This document shows, piece after piece, positions 19,216 through 28,699 of a stretch of 64,000 bases of DNA (position 1 is its first letter; the number at the start of each line of letters is the position of its first letter). Location: positions 124,001 through 188,000 of the forward strand of contig JBKBKC010000006.1 in NCBI GenBank assembly GCA_046294265.1, in the 5' to 3' direction. The translations under genes and the position numbers were made by a program. Below the pieces are notes generated by a model that saw only the letters and a program-made list of their open reading frames with translations, was not told the origin of the DNA and made no database searches. Source of the stretch: JBKBKC01 sp046294265 (GTDB lineage Bacteria; Pseudomonadota; Alphaproteobacteria; Rhodobacterales; Rhodobacteraceae).

Positions 19216-20577
19216 ATGGCTGTGCAAGTTCTGATGCCCGCGCTTTCGCCCACGATGGAGGAAGGCACGTTGGCAAAATGGATGGTGAAGGAGGGGGATG
19301 CGGTCAAGTCCGGCCAGATCCTCGCCGAGATCGAGACCGACAAGGCCACGATGGAATTCGAGGCGACCGACGAGGGGATCGTCGGCAAGCTTCTGGTGGC
19401 CGAGGGCACGGCGGGGGTAAAGGTGAACACCCCCATCGCCTTGATGGTGGACGCGGGCGAAACCGCCGATGCGGCCCCTGCCGCCAAGGCTGCCCCTGCC
19501 CCGGTGGCAACGATTGCCGGTGCCCCCGCCGCTTCCGCCCCCGCCCCCGTTGCGGTGGTGTCAAAGGCCAGCCCCGACTGGCCCGAGGGCACGCCGATGA
19601 AGACCATGACCGTGCGCGAGGCGATCCGCGAGGCGATGGCCGAAGAGATGCGCCGCGACCCCACGGTTTTCCTGATGGGAGAGGAGGTTGGCGAGTATCA
19701 GGGCGCCTACAAGATCAGCCAGGGTCTGCTGGATGAATTCGGCCCTCGCCGCGTGGTTGACACGCCGATCACCGAGATGGGCTTTGCCGGGATCGGCGTC
19801 GGCGCCTCCTGGGGCGGGCTCAAGCCGATCGTCGAATTCATGACCTTCAACTTCGCCATGCAGGCCATCGACCAAATCATCAACTCGGCGGCCAAGACTC
19901 TCTACATGTCCGGCGGCCAGATGGGCAGCCCGATGGTGTTCCGCGGCCCGAACGGGGCGGCCGCCCGCGTGGGCGCCCAGCACAGCCAGGACTTCGCCGC
20001 CTGGTATGCGATGATCCCGGGGCTGAAGGTCGTGATGCCCTATTCCGCCGCCGACGCCAAGGGCCTGATGAAGACCGCGATCCGCGACCCCAACCCCGTG
20101 ATCTTCCTGGAAAACGAAATCCTCTATGGCCGGTCCTTCGACGTGCCCGACCTGCCCGATTTCACCATCCCCTTCGGCAAGGCCCGCATCTGGCGCGAAG
20201 GCTCGGACGTCACCATCGTCAGCTTCGGCATCGGCATGACCTATGCGATGGAGGCCGCCGACAAGCTGGCCGCCGAAGGGATCAGCGCCGAGGTCATCGA
20301 CCTGCGCACCCTGCGCCCCATCGACTATGACACGGTGATCGCAAGTGTGCAGAAAACCAACCGCTGCGTGACGGTCGAAGAGGGCTTCCCGGTCGGCGCG
20401 ATCGGCAACCACCTCTCGGCGGTGATCATGACGCGGGCTTTCGATTACCTTGACGCCCCGGTGCTCAACTGCACCGGCAAGGACGTGCCGATGCCCTATG
20501 CCGCCAACCTCGAAAAACTCGCGCTGACAACGGTTGCCGAGGTGATCGAGACCGTCAAATCCGTCTGCTACCGCTGA
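19216..20577 (+). CDS. pdhB: Pyruvate dehydrogenase E1 component, beta subunit, with N-terminal lipoyl domain
   Basis: E1 beta of pyruvate dehydrogenase (453 residues) fused to an N-terminal biotinyl/lipoyl domain. Residues 1-77 are a lipoyl domain with the modified lysine in ETDKA (Lys43). Residues about 80-125 are an Ala/Pro-rich swinging linker. The transketolase-like E1 beta domain starts at about 128 (MTVREAIREAMAEEM) and includes FLMGEEVGEYQGAYK and PITEMGFAGIGVGA. A lipoylated E1 beta is known in several alphaproteobacteria. Here its lipoyl domain is nearly the same as that of E2, pointing to a domain copy inside the operon. Confidence 0.96.
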   Translation: MAVQVLMPALSPTMEEGTLAKWMVKEGDAVKSGQILAEIETDKATMEFEATDEGIVGKLLVAEGTAGVKVNTPIALMVDAGETADAAPAAKAAPAPVATIAGAPAASAPAPVAVVSKASPDWPEGTPMKTMTVREAIREAMAEEMRRDPTVFLMGEEVGEYQGAYKISQGLLDEFGPRRVVDTPITEMGFAGIGVGASWGGLKPIVEFMTFNFAMQAIDQIINSAAKTLYMSGGQMGSPMVFRGPNGAAARVGAQHSQDFAAWYAMIPGLKVVMPYSAADAKGLMKTAIRDPNPVIFLENEILYGRSFDVPDLPDFTIPFGKARIWREGSDVTIVSFGIGMTYAMEAADKLAAEGISAEVIDLRTLRPIDYDTVIASVQKTNRCVTVEEGFPVGAIGNHLSAVIMTRAFDYLDAPVLNCTGKDVPMPYAANLEKLALTTVAEVIETVKSVCYR

Positions 20578-20588
20578 AGGGGGGCACC

Positions 20589-21899
20589 ATGGCCACCGAA
20601 ATTCTGATGCCCGCCCTGTCCCCGACGATGGAAGAGGGGACACTGGCCAAATGGCTGGTGAAGGAGGGTGATAAGGTCAAATCCGGCCAGATCCTCGCCG
20701 AGATCGAAACCGACAAGGCCACGATGGAATTCGAGGCCGTGGATGAGGGGGTGATGGGCAAGATCCTGGTCGCCGAGGGCACCGCGGGTGTGAAGGTCAA
20801 TGCACCCATCGCCATCCTGATCGAGGACGGCGAAGGCGCCGATGCCGCCCCGGCCGCAAAGGCTCCGGCGCCAGCCGCCGCCCCGACCGCCGCCCCCGCG
20901 GAACCCGCCAAGGCCGCCGCGCCGACCGCCGTCGGTGTAGCCCCCGCCACCACCGGTGCCCGTGTCTTCGCCTCCCCCCTCGCACGCCGCATTGCCGCCG
21001 AAAAGGGCCTTGACCTCACCACGCTCAGGGGTTCGGGCCCCCACGGCCGCATCGTCAAGGCCGATGTCGGGGGCGCCGCCGCTGCCCCCGCCGCACCCGC
21101 ACCTGCCGCAGCCGCCACCCCGGCCCCTGCCCCCGTTGCAGTCGCAGCCCTCGCGCCTGCCGCGCAGGGCATGTCCGCCGACACCGTCAAGAAGATGTTC
21201 GCCGACCGCGCCTATGAGGAAATCGCCCTCGACGGCATGCGCCGCACCATCGCCGCCCGGCTGACCGAGGCGAAACAGACCATTCCGCATTTCTACCTGC
21301 GCCGCGAGGTGCAGCTCGATACGCTGATGGCCTTCCGCGAAACCCTGAATGCCCAGCTTGCCGCCCGCGGCGTCAAGCTCAGCATCAACGACTTCATCAT
21401 CAAGGCCTCGGCCCTCGCCCTGCAGGCCGCACCCGACTGCAACGCCGTCTGGGCCGGTGACCGCATCCTGAAACTCAAACCCTCCGACGTGGCCGTGGCC
21501 GTCGCCATCCCCGGTGGCCTCTTCACGCCCGTCCTGCGCGATGCCCACCTGAAATCCATCACGGCCCTCTCGGCCGAGATGAAAGACCTCGCCGCCCGCG
21601 CGAAGACCAAGAAACTCGCCCCCCATGAATACCAGGGCGGCAGCTTCGCCATCTCCAACCTCGGCATGATGGGCATTGACAACTTCGACGCCGTGATCAA
21701 CCCGCCGCATGGCTCGATCCTCGCCGTGGGCGCGGGCATCAAGAAACCCGTGGTCCAGACGGACGGCACCCTCGGCATCGCCACCGTCATGTCCATGACC
21801 CTCTCGGTCGATCACCGCGTGATCGACGGAGCGCTCGGTGCCACCTTCCTCAAGGCCCTGATCGACAATCTCGAAAACCCGCTGGCCATGCTGGCCTAA
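20589..21899 (+). CDS. pdhC: Pyruvate dehydrogenase E2, dihydrolipoamide acetyltransferase
   Basis: Core enzyme of the pyruvate dehydrogenase complex; transfers acetyl from lipoamide to CoA. Over 436 residues the domains are: a lipoyl domain at 1-77 with Lys43 in ETDKA, an Ala/Pro linker, a peripheral subunit-binding domain at about 125-160 (ASPLARRIAAEKG...GSGPHGRIVKADV), a second Ala/Pro linker, and a catalytic domain at about 205-436 ending in the active-site motif DHRVIDGA (His409). There is a single lipoyl domain. The gene follows pdhB by 11 bases with GGGG-rich ribosome-site sequence. A convergent cysE lies downstream. Confidence 0.96.
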   Translation: MATEILMPALSPTMEEGTLAKWLVKEGDKVKSGQILAEIETDKATMEFEAVDEGVMGKILVAEGTAGVKVNAPIAILIEDGEGADAAPAAKAPAPAAAPTAAPAEPAKAAAPTAVGVAPATTGARVFASPLARRIAAEKGLDLTTLRGSGPHGRIVKADVGGAAAAPAAPAPAAAATPAPAPVAVAALAPAAQGMSADTVKKMFADRAYEEIALDGMRRTIAARLTEAKQTIPHFYLRREVQLDTLMAFRETLNAQLAARGVKLSINDFIIKASALALQAAPDCNAVWAGDRILKLKPSDVAVAVAIPGGLFTPVLRDAHLKSITALSAEMKDLAARAKTKKLAPHEYQGGSFAISNLGMMGIDNFDAVINPPHGSILAVGAGIKKPVVQTDGTLGIATVMSMTLSVDHRVIDGALGATFLKALIDNLENPLAMLA

Positions 21900-21910
21900 A
21901 CCAAAGCCAA

Positions 21911-21981
21911 CTTCTTCCGTCCAGAAGTATCCTCGGGGGGTGAATGGGCCGCAAGGCACAGAGGGGGGCAGACAGCCCCCC
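21911..21981 (-). terminator. 3' module D after cysE
   Basis: On the minus strand, hairpin GGGGGGC-TGTCT-GCCCCCC (21981-21963) is followed by the core CCCCCCGAGGATACTTCTGG...ACGGAAGAAG (21940-21911). It follows the cysE stop in its sense direction. It also lies just beyond the E2 stop of the opposite strand and could end both transcripts. Confidence 0.6.
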
Positions 21982-21997
21982 TTCGCTACAGTCGGGC

Positions 21998-22804
21998 CTA
22001 TTCCCCGATATGCAGGTGATCCATCGTGACCGCAGGCTGCGAACACCCGGCCTCGCCCACGATGCGCGCGGGCACCCCCGCCACGGTCTTGCAGGGCGGC
22101 ACATCCGCCAGCACGACCGACCCCGCCGCGATCCGGCTGCAATGGCCCACATGGATGTTGCCCAGCACCTTTGCCCCCGCGCCGATCAACACCCCATGGC
22201 CGATCTTGGGATGGCGGTCGCCATCCTCCTTGCCGGTCCCACCAAGGGTCACCGAATGCAGCATGGACACATTGTCGCCCACCACCGCCGTCTCGCCGAT
22301 CACGATGGAATGGGCGTGGTCGATCATGATCCCCCGCCCGATCCGCGCGGCAGGGTGGATGTCCACGCCGAACACCTCCGACACCCGCATCTGCACGAAA
22401 TAGGCCATGTCGATGCGCCCCTGCCCCCAGAGCCAATGGCCAACCCGCCAGGCCTGCACCGCCTGGTAGCCCTTGAAGAACAGGAGCGGCTGCAAATACC
22501 GGTGACAGGCCGGGTCGCGGTCAAACACCGCCACCAGATCGGCACGCGCCGCCCCGCCGATCTCCGGGTCCAGGGCATAGGCCTCATCCGCGATCTCGCG
22601 CAGGATCTGCTCGCTCATCTCGCCCGAGGCGAGCTTCAGCGAGAACCGGTAGGCCAGCGCCCGCTCGAAACTTGCGTGGTGCAAGAGGCCCGAATGGATC
22701 AGCCCCCCCATCAGCGGCTCGGCCAGCACCGCCGCCCGCGCCTCGTCACAGACGCGGCTCCAGACGGGATCGACAGTCGAAATCGCGCGGATCGTCTCAG
22801 CCAT
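21998..22804 (-). CDS. cysE: Serine O-acetyltransferase CysE
   Basis: Makes O-acetylserine from serine and acetyl-CoA, the first committed step of cysteine synthesis. The 268 residues have the CysE N-terminal helical domain and a left-handed beta-helix of hexapeptide repeats in the C-terminal half (IHPAARIGRGIMIDHAHSIV, then VIGETAVVGDNV). DHAHS carries the catalytic His, and VTLGGTGK and VAGVPARIVG are family marks. ATG 22804 has AGGAGGG upstream, which settles the start in a much longer open frame. It lies 53 bases after the GTA g15 stop on the same strand but has its own promoter-like sequence. Confidence 0.96.
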   Translation of the reverse strand: MAETIRAISTVDPVWSRVCDEARAAVLAEPLMGGLIHSGLLHHASFERALAYRFSLKLASGEMSEQILREIADEAYALDPEIGGAARADLVAVFDRDPACHRYLQPLLFFKGYQAVQAWRVGHWLWGQGRIDMAYFVQMRVSEVFGVDIHPAARIGRGIMIDHAHSIVIGETAVVGDNVSMLHSVTLGGTGKEDGDRHPKIGHGVLIGAGAKVLGNIHVGHCSRIAAGSVVLADVPPCKTVAGVPARIVGEAGCSQPAVTMDHLHIGE

Positions 22805-22832
22805 GGCGGGCCCTCCTGCCGGTTGCTCCGTG

Positions 22833-22861
22833 AATATAGGCACGCAATCGCGACTTGTCAG
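22833..22861 (-). promoter_or_regulatory. cysE: Probable sigma-70-type promoter of cysE, overlapping the GTA g15 stop codon
   Basis: CTGACA (22861-22856) and TATATT (22838-22833) are separated by exactly 17 bases, close to the consensus. The -35 box contains the TGA stop of GTA g15. Transcription would start about 20 bases before the cysE ribosome site, so cysE need not depend on GTA transcription. Confidence 0.6.
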
Positions 22862-25800
22862 GCCGAAACCGCGATGCCCCGGAACGGCCCCGGCCCGAAC
22901 CGGTCCGACACCTGCGCCACCTCCACCCGGAATGTTCCGGCAACCCCGTCCAACCCGCGCAATGCCGCAGGATACACCCAGCCCGGCGCCCCCACCTCCA
23001 CCTCGCGCCGCACCGCCCCGGCCTGGGTCACCCGCACCAGATAGGCCTCGCGCTCCTCGCCCAGCGGCACCTCGGTCGAGGCCCAGCTGTCGCCGTCGAT
23101 CCGCGTCCGCCGAACCCACCCCAGACGCAGGTCGCCCGCAACCCAGACGCCCCGCAGATGCACCGGCGCGTAGGGCCGCAGACCGATCCCGTCAAAGGCC
23201 ACCACCTGCTCCACCACATCCGGGTCGTCGAAGCCCCGCGCCGACACGCCGATCCGCCAGGTTCGCGCCAGCCCCCGCGCCGACAGCGGCACCTCCACCT
23301 GCCGCGGCCCGCCATCCAGCAGCACCACCCGGCTGCCCACCGGCCAGACATCGGGCATCACCCCGTCCGTCCCCGCCTGCCCCCGCAGCCGCAGCGACAG
23401 ATCCCAGGTCATGGGTGCCACCAGATCGGCCCGGGCAAACTGGAACACCTCCCAGGCATCCGCGCTGCCATCGCCGATGGCCACCGCATTGGCCCCGTTC
23501 AGTACGGCCGTCTCGCTTGCCGAGGCCAGCACCCCCGCCCCTAGCCGCACGCGAAGCGGCTCGCCACGGTCCCACAGCCCTGCCCTCGCGCGCGCCAGCC
23601 CCGTCTCCGTCACCCCAATCACCGAGGGTGCAACCACCAGACCGTTCAGCGCAAACCCCTCACCGCCATCCGCAGTCCATACGCCCACCGGACCGGGCCA
23701 TGGGGTCGCCGCCACCGCCAGATGCGGCGCATGGGCCACCTCGTCACCCCGCAACAGCGGCAGGTCCAGAAACTGGGCCGCCACCGGCACGGGGGCCGCG
23801 AAGGGGCGCGGGATCACCCGCTCCTCTGCTGCATCCGAGGGGCGATAAACCGCAGGCTCCACCCGCACCGCCTCGACCAATGCGGCCTCGCCCTGCTCCA
23901 CCCGGTCCAGCCGGTAGCGCAGCCCGTCCAGGGTCACTGTGTCACCCACCCCCAGACGCCCCGCCGAAGGCGGCAGCGCAAAGCGCGCGCCATCCCGCGC
24001 CACACGCGCCTCGGCCAGCCACCGCTCGACCGTCCCGCGCGCCTCGGCGGCGGTCAGCACAAGGCCCGTCTCGCTCTCTGCGGCCCCGAAACTCGCCTCG
24101 TCCGGAAACACAGCCTCGGCCTGCCGGGGCACGAAATCCCCCTCCGCCTCCATATAGGCCAACCGCACGCGCCCCGCGATCTCGGCCTCGGCCGCGCGCA
24201 CCGCCTCCAGCCCGCCCTCGACCGACCGGCTCACCGCCAGCCGCCCCCGCTCCACCGGCACGGCGGCCCCCTCGCCCCGCATGCGGAACCGCAAGGCGCC
24301 CTCGCGCTCGATCACCTCGAACCCATAGGCCAACATCAGAGGCTGCAACGCCCCCCGCGCCGTGCCGACGCCATCCGCGAGATACCCCCGCACCACACCA
24401 TAAAGCAGCGAGACATCGGGCACCTGACCCGAGCGGCGGCAGATCTCGTCCACCACATCCGCCAGCGCCTGCCCCGTGGACCGCCCCGTCAGCCAGTGCC
24501 CGCGCGCGTAATTGTCGCCATCGCTCCAGACATCGGTCAGGTTCGGAAACTGCGGAAACGGCCGCGCGTCCCAGGCCCAGGCATGGGCGCGCGCCATGTC
24601 CACCATCGGTGCGCCATAAACCGATGATACCGGATTGGCTGCGGGATCGGCCCAATGCGCCGCTACCGCGCGCAGATACTGCATCTGGATCGTGTCATCC
24701 CGCCGCCCCGTCGAATACTTCGGCAACCTCGATTCCGACGATTTCGGGTCCAGAAACTTGTTGGGCTCATTCGTGCCCCGGTCGATCGCCGCACAGCCAT
24801 ATTCGGTGAACCGGATCGGCTTTGATCCCGGTACCCACCCCGTCGGCAGCGCCGCCCGCATGCCCCCGATGCGGTCATGGTGGGCATTCTCCCACCAGCC
24901 TTTCAGGTCCTTGTAGCGAAACACCCAAGGCTCGCCATAAGCGCCATCCTCGATGGGCAGCCGCCGCTGCGCCGCCTCGCCCTCGGGGCTGTCGTAGTAC
25001 CAGTCATACCCCTCTCCGCCCGCCACGTTGCCGCGCAGATAGTCGAGGTTGTAGATTGACCCGAACCGGGCATCGGCATGGGCATCCCCTTCGCGCCAGT
25101 CCGACAGGGGCATGTAATTGTCGATCCCGATGAAATCGACATTCGGATCCGCCCACAACGGATCGAGGTGGAAATAGACGTCCCCCCCGGTGTGGTATCC
25201 GAAATACTCCGACCAGTCAGCGGCATAGGAGATCCGGGTTGCCGGCCCCAGGATCGACCGCACCTCCGCCACCAACTGCCGAAAGGCCGCCACGGCGGGA
25301 AACGCATCCCCCGCCCCCCGCACCTGCGTCAGCGCCCGCATCTCGGAGCCAACGCAGAACGCATCCACCCCGCCTGCCGCGGCACACAGATGCGCATAGT
25401 GCAGGATGAACCGCCGATACCCCCATGTCGCTGGCCCCGAATAGCTGACCACCTCGCCCGACACTGAAAAATGCGCAGGGCTTGCCGCGCCGAAAAAGGC
25501 CGCCACTTCCGCCGCCGCGGCCGCCGTCCGGTCGGGTGTGCCTGCGCGCCCCGGCGCCACCGAGGTCGTGATCCGCCCCCGCCAGGGCAGCACCGGCTGA
25601 TCCGCCGCCCCCGTCCACGGATCGGGGCGCCCGTTCCCCGCCAACTGCTCCATCAGCAGGAACGGATAGAACATCACCTCCTGTCCCCGCGCCCGGATCG
25701 CGCGGATCGCCTCGATCACCGAGGCATCCGCAGGCGTGCCGCCATAGACCGACCGTCCGTCGATCCGCGCAATCTCTTCCGCCTCAGACCGCCCGATGCC

Positions 25801-26745
25801 ACCGGCGCGCCATGCCATCGGCACACCCTCTTGCGCCGCCTGCTCGACCTTGGGCTTCACCTGGCACTGGCCGCAGCGCAGGTCATCCCCGAACCACGAC
25901 ACGATCAGCGACACCGACCCCACCTTGGGCAATTCCGTCGCCAGATGGTCCAGCGAGGCCACAAGGTCCGCGCGTCCCCCCGCGACATGCACATTGGCCG
26001 TCCGGTTCACCCCCGGTCCGTCGGAAAAATGCACCCGGCTCGTGGCCAGCGCATATTCCCCCGTCCCGGGCATCAGGGCCACCGCGCGCACCGCCTCGGC
26101 CACCGCACCCGTGCCCCCCTCGGGCTGCGCCGGGCGGATCACCTCGAACGAAAACTGCGGCACCCGGTTGCCAAACTCTGCCAACTCCAGATCCTCGATC
26201 ACCACATAGGCCACACCGCGATAGGCCGGCGCCTGCGCCGCCCCCTCCACCGCGGCCACCTTGGGATCGGGCAGCTGCTCCTCATCCCCGCGATAGACGC
26301 GCAGCGTGACCGAGGATGGATCAATCTCCATTCCGTCCGCCCAGACCCGCCCGATCCCCGCGATCACCCCCTGGCACAGCGCCACGGCAAGGCTCACCGA
26401 ATAGGAAAACCGCTCAACCTTCGGCTTTGGCGGCCCACCTTTGCCGCCCCCCTCGCGCGTCACCCGTTCCTGGAACTGGGTGGCCCAGATCACCTGCCCC
26501 GCAACCCGCACCCGGCCATAGACCTGCGCCAGCGCGGCACCCTCGGATGCCCCCATCAGCCGCAGCCGGTCGATGCGCCCCACCTCCACCGGGGCCGACC
26601 CCGCACCCAGCAGCCGCTGGTCGATCACCCGGCCCAGCGTGGCCCCCACCGCGCGCCCGATCACCGCCCCCGACAGGCCCAGCACCGTGCCGCCGAACCC
26701 CGCGCCGACCGCCGCGCCGACCGCCCCCAACAGAATCGTCGCCAT
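22858..26745 (-). CDS. GTA gp15: baseplate multidomain 'megatron' protein
   Basis: Largest GTA tail protein (1295 residues), at the baseplate tip where it contacts the recipient cell. The N-terminus is a glycine-rich hydrophobic stretch (1-45). A glycoside-hydrolase-like GTA TIM-barrel domain lies about one-third of the way in, for example VDAFCVGSEMRALTQVRGAG, FIGIDNYMPLSDWR and KPIRFTEYGC. A putative phage-tail domain follows in the 770-950 region. The start abuts the gp14 stop. No stop or frameshift interrupts the frame, so the protein looks functional. cysE follows on the same strand. Confidence 0.95.
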   Translation of the reverse strand: MATILLGAVGAAVGAGFGGTVLGLSGAVIGRAVGATLGRVIDQRLLGAGSAPVEVGRIDRLRLMGASEGAALAQVYGRVRVAGQVIWATQFQERVTREGGGKGGPPKPKVERFSYSVSLAVALCQGVIAGIGRVWADGMEIDPSSVTLRVYRGDEEQLPDPKVAAVEGAAQAPAYRGVAYVVIEDLELAEFGNRVPQFSFEVIRPAQPEGGTGAVAEAVRAVALMPGTGEYALATSRVHFSDGPGVNRTANVHVAGGRADLVASLDHLATELPKVGSVSLIVSWFGDDLRCGQCQVKPKVEQAAQEGVPMAWRAGGIGRSEAEEIARIDGRSVYGGTPADASVIEAIRAIRARGQEVMFYPFLLMEQLAGNGRPDPWTGAADQPVLPWRGRITTSVAPGRAGTPDRTAAAAAEVAAFFGAASPAHFSVSGEVVSYSGPATWGYRRFILHYAHLCAAAGGVDAFCVGSEMRALTQVRGAGDAFPAVAAFRQLVAEVRSILGPATRISYAADWSEYFGYHTGGDVYFHLDPLWADPNVDFIGIDNYMPLSDWREGDAHADARFGSIYNLDYLRGNVAGGEGYDWYYDSPEGEAAQRRLPIEDGAYGEPWVFRYKDLKGWWENAHHDRIGGMRAALPTGWVPGSKPIRFTEYGCAAIDRGTNEPNKFLDPKSSESRLPKYSTGRRDDTIQMQYLRAVAAHWADPAANPVSSVYGAPMVDMARAHAWAWDARPFPQFPNLTDVWSDGDNYARGHWLTGRSTGQALADVVDEICRRSGQVPDVSLLYGVVRGYLADGVGTARGALQPLMLAYGFEVIEREGALRFRMRGEGAAVPVERGRLAVSRSVEGGLEAVRAAEAEIAGRVRLAYMEAEGDFVPRQAEAVFPDEASFGAAESETGLVLTAAEARGTVERWLAEARVARDGARFALPPSAGRLGVGDTVTLDGLRYRLDRVEQGEAALVEAVRVEPAVYRPSDAAEERVIPRPFAAPVPVAAQFLDLPLLRGDEVAHAPHLAVAATPWPGPVGVWTADGGEGFALNGLVVAPSVIGVTETGLARARAGLWDRGEPLRVRLGAGVLASASETAVLNGANAVAIGDGSADAWEVFQFARADLVAPMTWDLSLRLRGQAGTDGVMPDVWPVGSRVVLLDGGPRQVEVPLSARGLARTWRIGVSARGFDDPDVVEQVVAFDGIGLRPYAPVHLRGVWVAGDLRLGWVRRTRIDGDSWASTEVPLGEEREAYLVRVTQAGAVRREVEVGAPGWVYPAALRGLDGVAGTFRVEVAQVSDRFGPGPFRGIAVSA

Positions 26746-27186
26746 TCACCGCACTCCTTCCGGAAACCGGAACCGCGCCGCTACCCGGCGCGCCCAGGGG
26801 CCCGACAGCGGGCTCTCCACAACCCCATGCCCGGTATAGGCATGGACAAACGCGGCCTGCGCCCCGATGGACGCCGCGATCCCCAGATGCTTGGCAATCC
26901 CGCCCTCGCGCATCCGAAACAAGAGCACATCGCCCGGCGCCGCCTCCGCGGCAGGCACCAGCCACCGCAGCGCCGCCGCCATCAGCACCTCGTGCCCGCC
27001 CGCCTCGCCCCAGTCGGGCGTATAGGCGGGCATCACCTCCGGCTCGGGCCCGATCACAGCCCGCCACACCCCGCGCAGCAGGCCCAGGCAATCGGTCCCC
27101 GCGCCCTTGCAGCTTGCCTGATGGACGTAAGGCGTGCCGATCCACCCCCGCGCCTCGGCCACCACGGCCGCCTGATGCGGCGTCAC
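26746..27186 (-). CDS. GTA gp14: NlpC/P60-type cell-wall peptidase
   Basis: Tail-tip peptidase that would open the peptidoglycan of the recipient during DNA delivery. It has 146 residues and the NlpC/P60 catalytic Cys in GTDCLGLLRG (Cys33) and His in AKHLGIAAS (His100). The start is GTG 27186, which overlaps the gp13 stop as GTGA. The upstream in-frame region to 27384 belongs to gp13 in another frame. Position between hub and megatron matches the GTA gene order. Confidence 0.93.
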   Translation of the reverse strand: MTPHQAAVVAEARGWIGTPYVHQASCKGAGTDCLGLLRGVWRAVIGPEPEVMPAYTPDWGEAGGHEVLMAAALRWLVPAAEAAPGDVLLFRMREGGIAKHLGIAASIGAQAAFVHAYTGHGVVESPLSGPWARRVAARFRFPEGVR

Positions 27187-28061
27187 CGGTTCAGGCTCCC
27201 GCCCGAGGTCTGGCCCGCGCGGGCGGGGTATGAGGTCAGCCAATCCTCGCCCGGCACATGAGGAAAGCCCCGGAAGTTCAGGAAATTGCCGAACTTCAGC
27301 CGACAGGTCTCGCCCCGCTTGTCGCAGCCCGCCTCCAGCCGCAGCAGGTCCCCCGCGACAACTGGCGCGCCGAACCCCTGCCACAACTCGACCACCCGGC
27401 CCGTGGCCCCAATCCGGTCGTTCTTGACCACACCGACCAGCCCCGCCGCCGCCCCGGTCAGAACCACCAGACGCCCGCGCTCAAACCAGCGGTCATCAAA
27501 TCCCGCCAACCCGGCAAAGCGGAACAGCCGCGCCTCCTCCACCGCATCCGCAGGCACGTCCGCAAAATACCCCGGCTGCGACAGATCGAACCGGCAGGCC
27601 GCGTCCCCCAGCACCGCCGCGCATTGCCGCTGGATCACCCGTCCCTGCGGCTGATTCAGCCCCTCGGTCAGACCCCGCAACTCGGCCTGAAACGCCCCGC
27701 CCGCCCGCGTGATCTCGCCCAGCGTGCCGCGAAACTGCACCACGCGCTCGGCCACATCCGCCCAGTTCACCAGCCAAGCCGTCACCTCCGCCCCGTCATA
27801 GCGCCCGGCCATCAGGTCGGCCTCGGTCACGCCTGCGTCCGACAGCGCTCCCAGCGCCTCGGAATTGTCCACCGACAGGCCCGTGGTCTGCTGCAAGGCC
27901 CTCGCCGACAGGCCCGTGCCCGCGCGGAACGCCACCCCCGCGAACGCGAGATCCCCGTCATGATCGGTGAAACCGAACACCGCGCCATCCCCCCGCCGCA
28001 CGCGCCAGGCGCGGCAGACGGTGGTGATCCCCCCCTCCAGATGCGCATGGATCCCGCTCAC
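27183..28061 (-). CDS. GTA gp13: tail hub protein (DUF2163 / BR0599-type)
   Basis: Baseplate hub protein of 292 residues, DUF2163 at the N-terminus and a BR0599-like C-terminal domain. Four cysteines stand out in the C-terminal half (RQCAAVLGDAACRF and AGCDKRGETCRLKFGN). Their spacing is conserved in the family and fits metal or Fe-S binding, though the cofactor is not shown here. The final block FLNFRGFPHVPGEDWL is a family mark. ATG 28061 overlaps the gp12 stop as ATGA, and the end overlaps gp14 by four bases. Confidence 0.93.
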   Translation of the reverse strand: MSGIHAHLEGGITTVCRAWRVRRGDGAVFGFTDHDGDLAFAGVAFRAGTGLSARALQQTTGLSVDNSEALGALSDAGVTEADLMAGRYDGAEVTAWLVNWADVAERVVQFRGTLGEITRAGGAFQAELRGLTEGLNQPQGRVIQRQCAAVLGDAACRFDLSQPGYFADVPADAVEEARLFRFAGLAGFDDRWFERGRLVVLTGAAAGLVGVVKNDRIGATGRVVELWQGFGAPVVAGDLLRLEAGCDKRGETCRLKFGNFLNFRGFPHVPGEDWLTSYPARAGQTSGGSLNR

Positions 28062-28690
28062 AACCGCAACTCCACCACCGGCACGTTTGGCACGTCGCCC
28101 GCCTTGAACGACGCGACCGACGTTTGGATGCGGTCCGTGTCAAACCGCGCAGGCACGTCGAACTCATACCCTGCCGTCACCTGCACCCCCAGATCGGGGG
28201 GAGAAGAAAAGGTGATCACACCCGTCGCCGGGTCCACCCAGAACTCAAGCCCCTCCACCTTGGGCGTCCCGGCGACAGCCACGCGCACCGTCCCCAGCAC
28301 AGGCTTCTTGATCGGGCGCACATAGGTTTGCGACCCCGAGCGGTAGGTTTTCACCAGACCAAAAGCCACCCGCAACCCGTCGCCCAATCCGATCACCTGA
28401 TCGGTGGCCGACACCTCCTGCCGCGCCCCGCATGACCGGTAGTCGGCCCAGTCCTTCCAGCGAAATCCGAACAACTGCCCCCGCCGCGCCTCGAAAAACG
28501 CGATCAGCGCCTCCACATCGTCCAGACTGCGCAGGCCCACGCCGGCGTCATACCGCCTGCGCGAATGCTCCCAGGGGGTGTTGCGCTCTTCAAAGCCGTT
28601 TTGCAGCGTCACGATCTCGGTGCGCCGCTCTGGTCCGCCGACCGAGCCGAAACTCAGATTGGCGGGAAACCGCACTTCATGAAATCCCAT
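28058..28690 (-). CDS. GTA gp12: distal tail protein (DUF2460)
   Basis: Tail component of 210 residues in the DUF2460 family that joins the tail tube to the hub. Characteristic blocks are FHEVRFPANLSFGSVGGPER at the N-terminus, RRRYDAGVGLRSLDDVEAL, and FRWKDWADYRS. The frame overlaps gp13 by four bases (ATGA) and starts nine bases after the gp11 stop. Length and position match the R. capsulatus-type cluster. Confidence 0.94.
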   Translation of the reverse strand: MGFHEVRFPANLSFGSVGGPERRTEIVTLQNGFEERNTPWEHSRRRYDAGVGLRSLDDVEALIAFFEARRGQLFGFRWKDWADYRSCGARQEVSATDQVIGLGDGLRVAFGLVKTYRSGSQTYVRPIKKPVLGTVRVAVAGTPKVEGLEFWVDPATGVITFSSPPDLGVQVTAGYEFDVPARFDTDRIQTSVASFKAGDVPNVPVVELRL

Positions 28691-28699
28691 GTGATCCCC

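Noticed and set aside
22803..24809. Long plus-strand open frame (668 codons) over GTA g15
   Set aside because: Pro/Arg/Ala-rich antisense shadow of a high-GC gene; the minus-strand frame has clear GTA gp15 domains.
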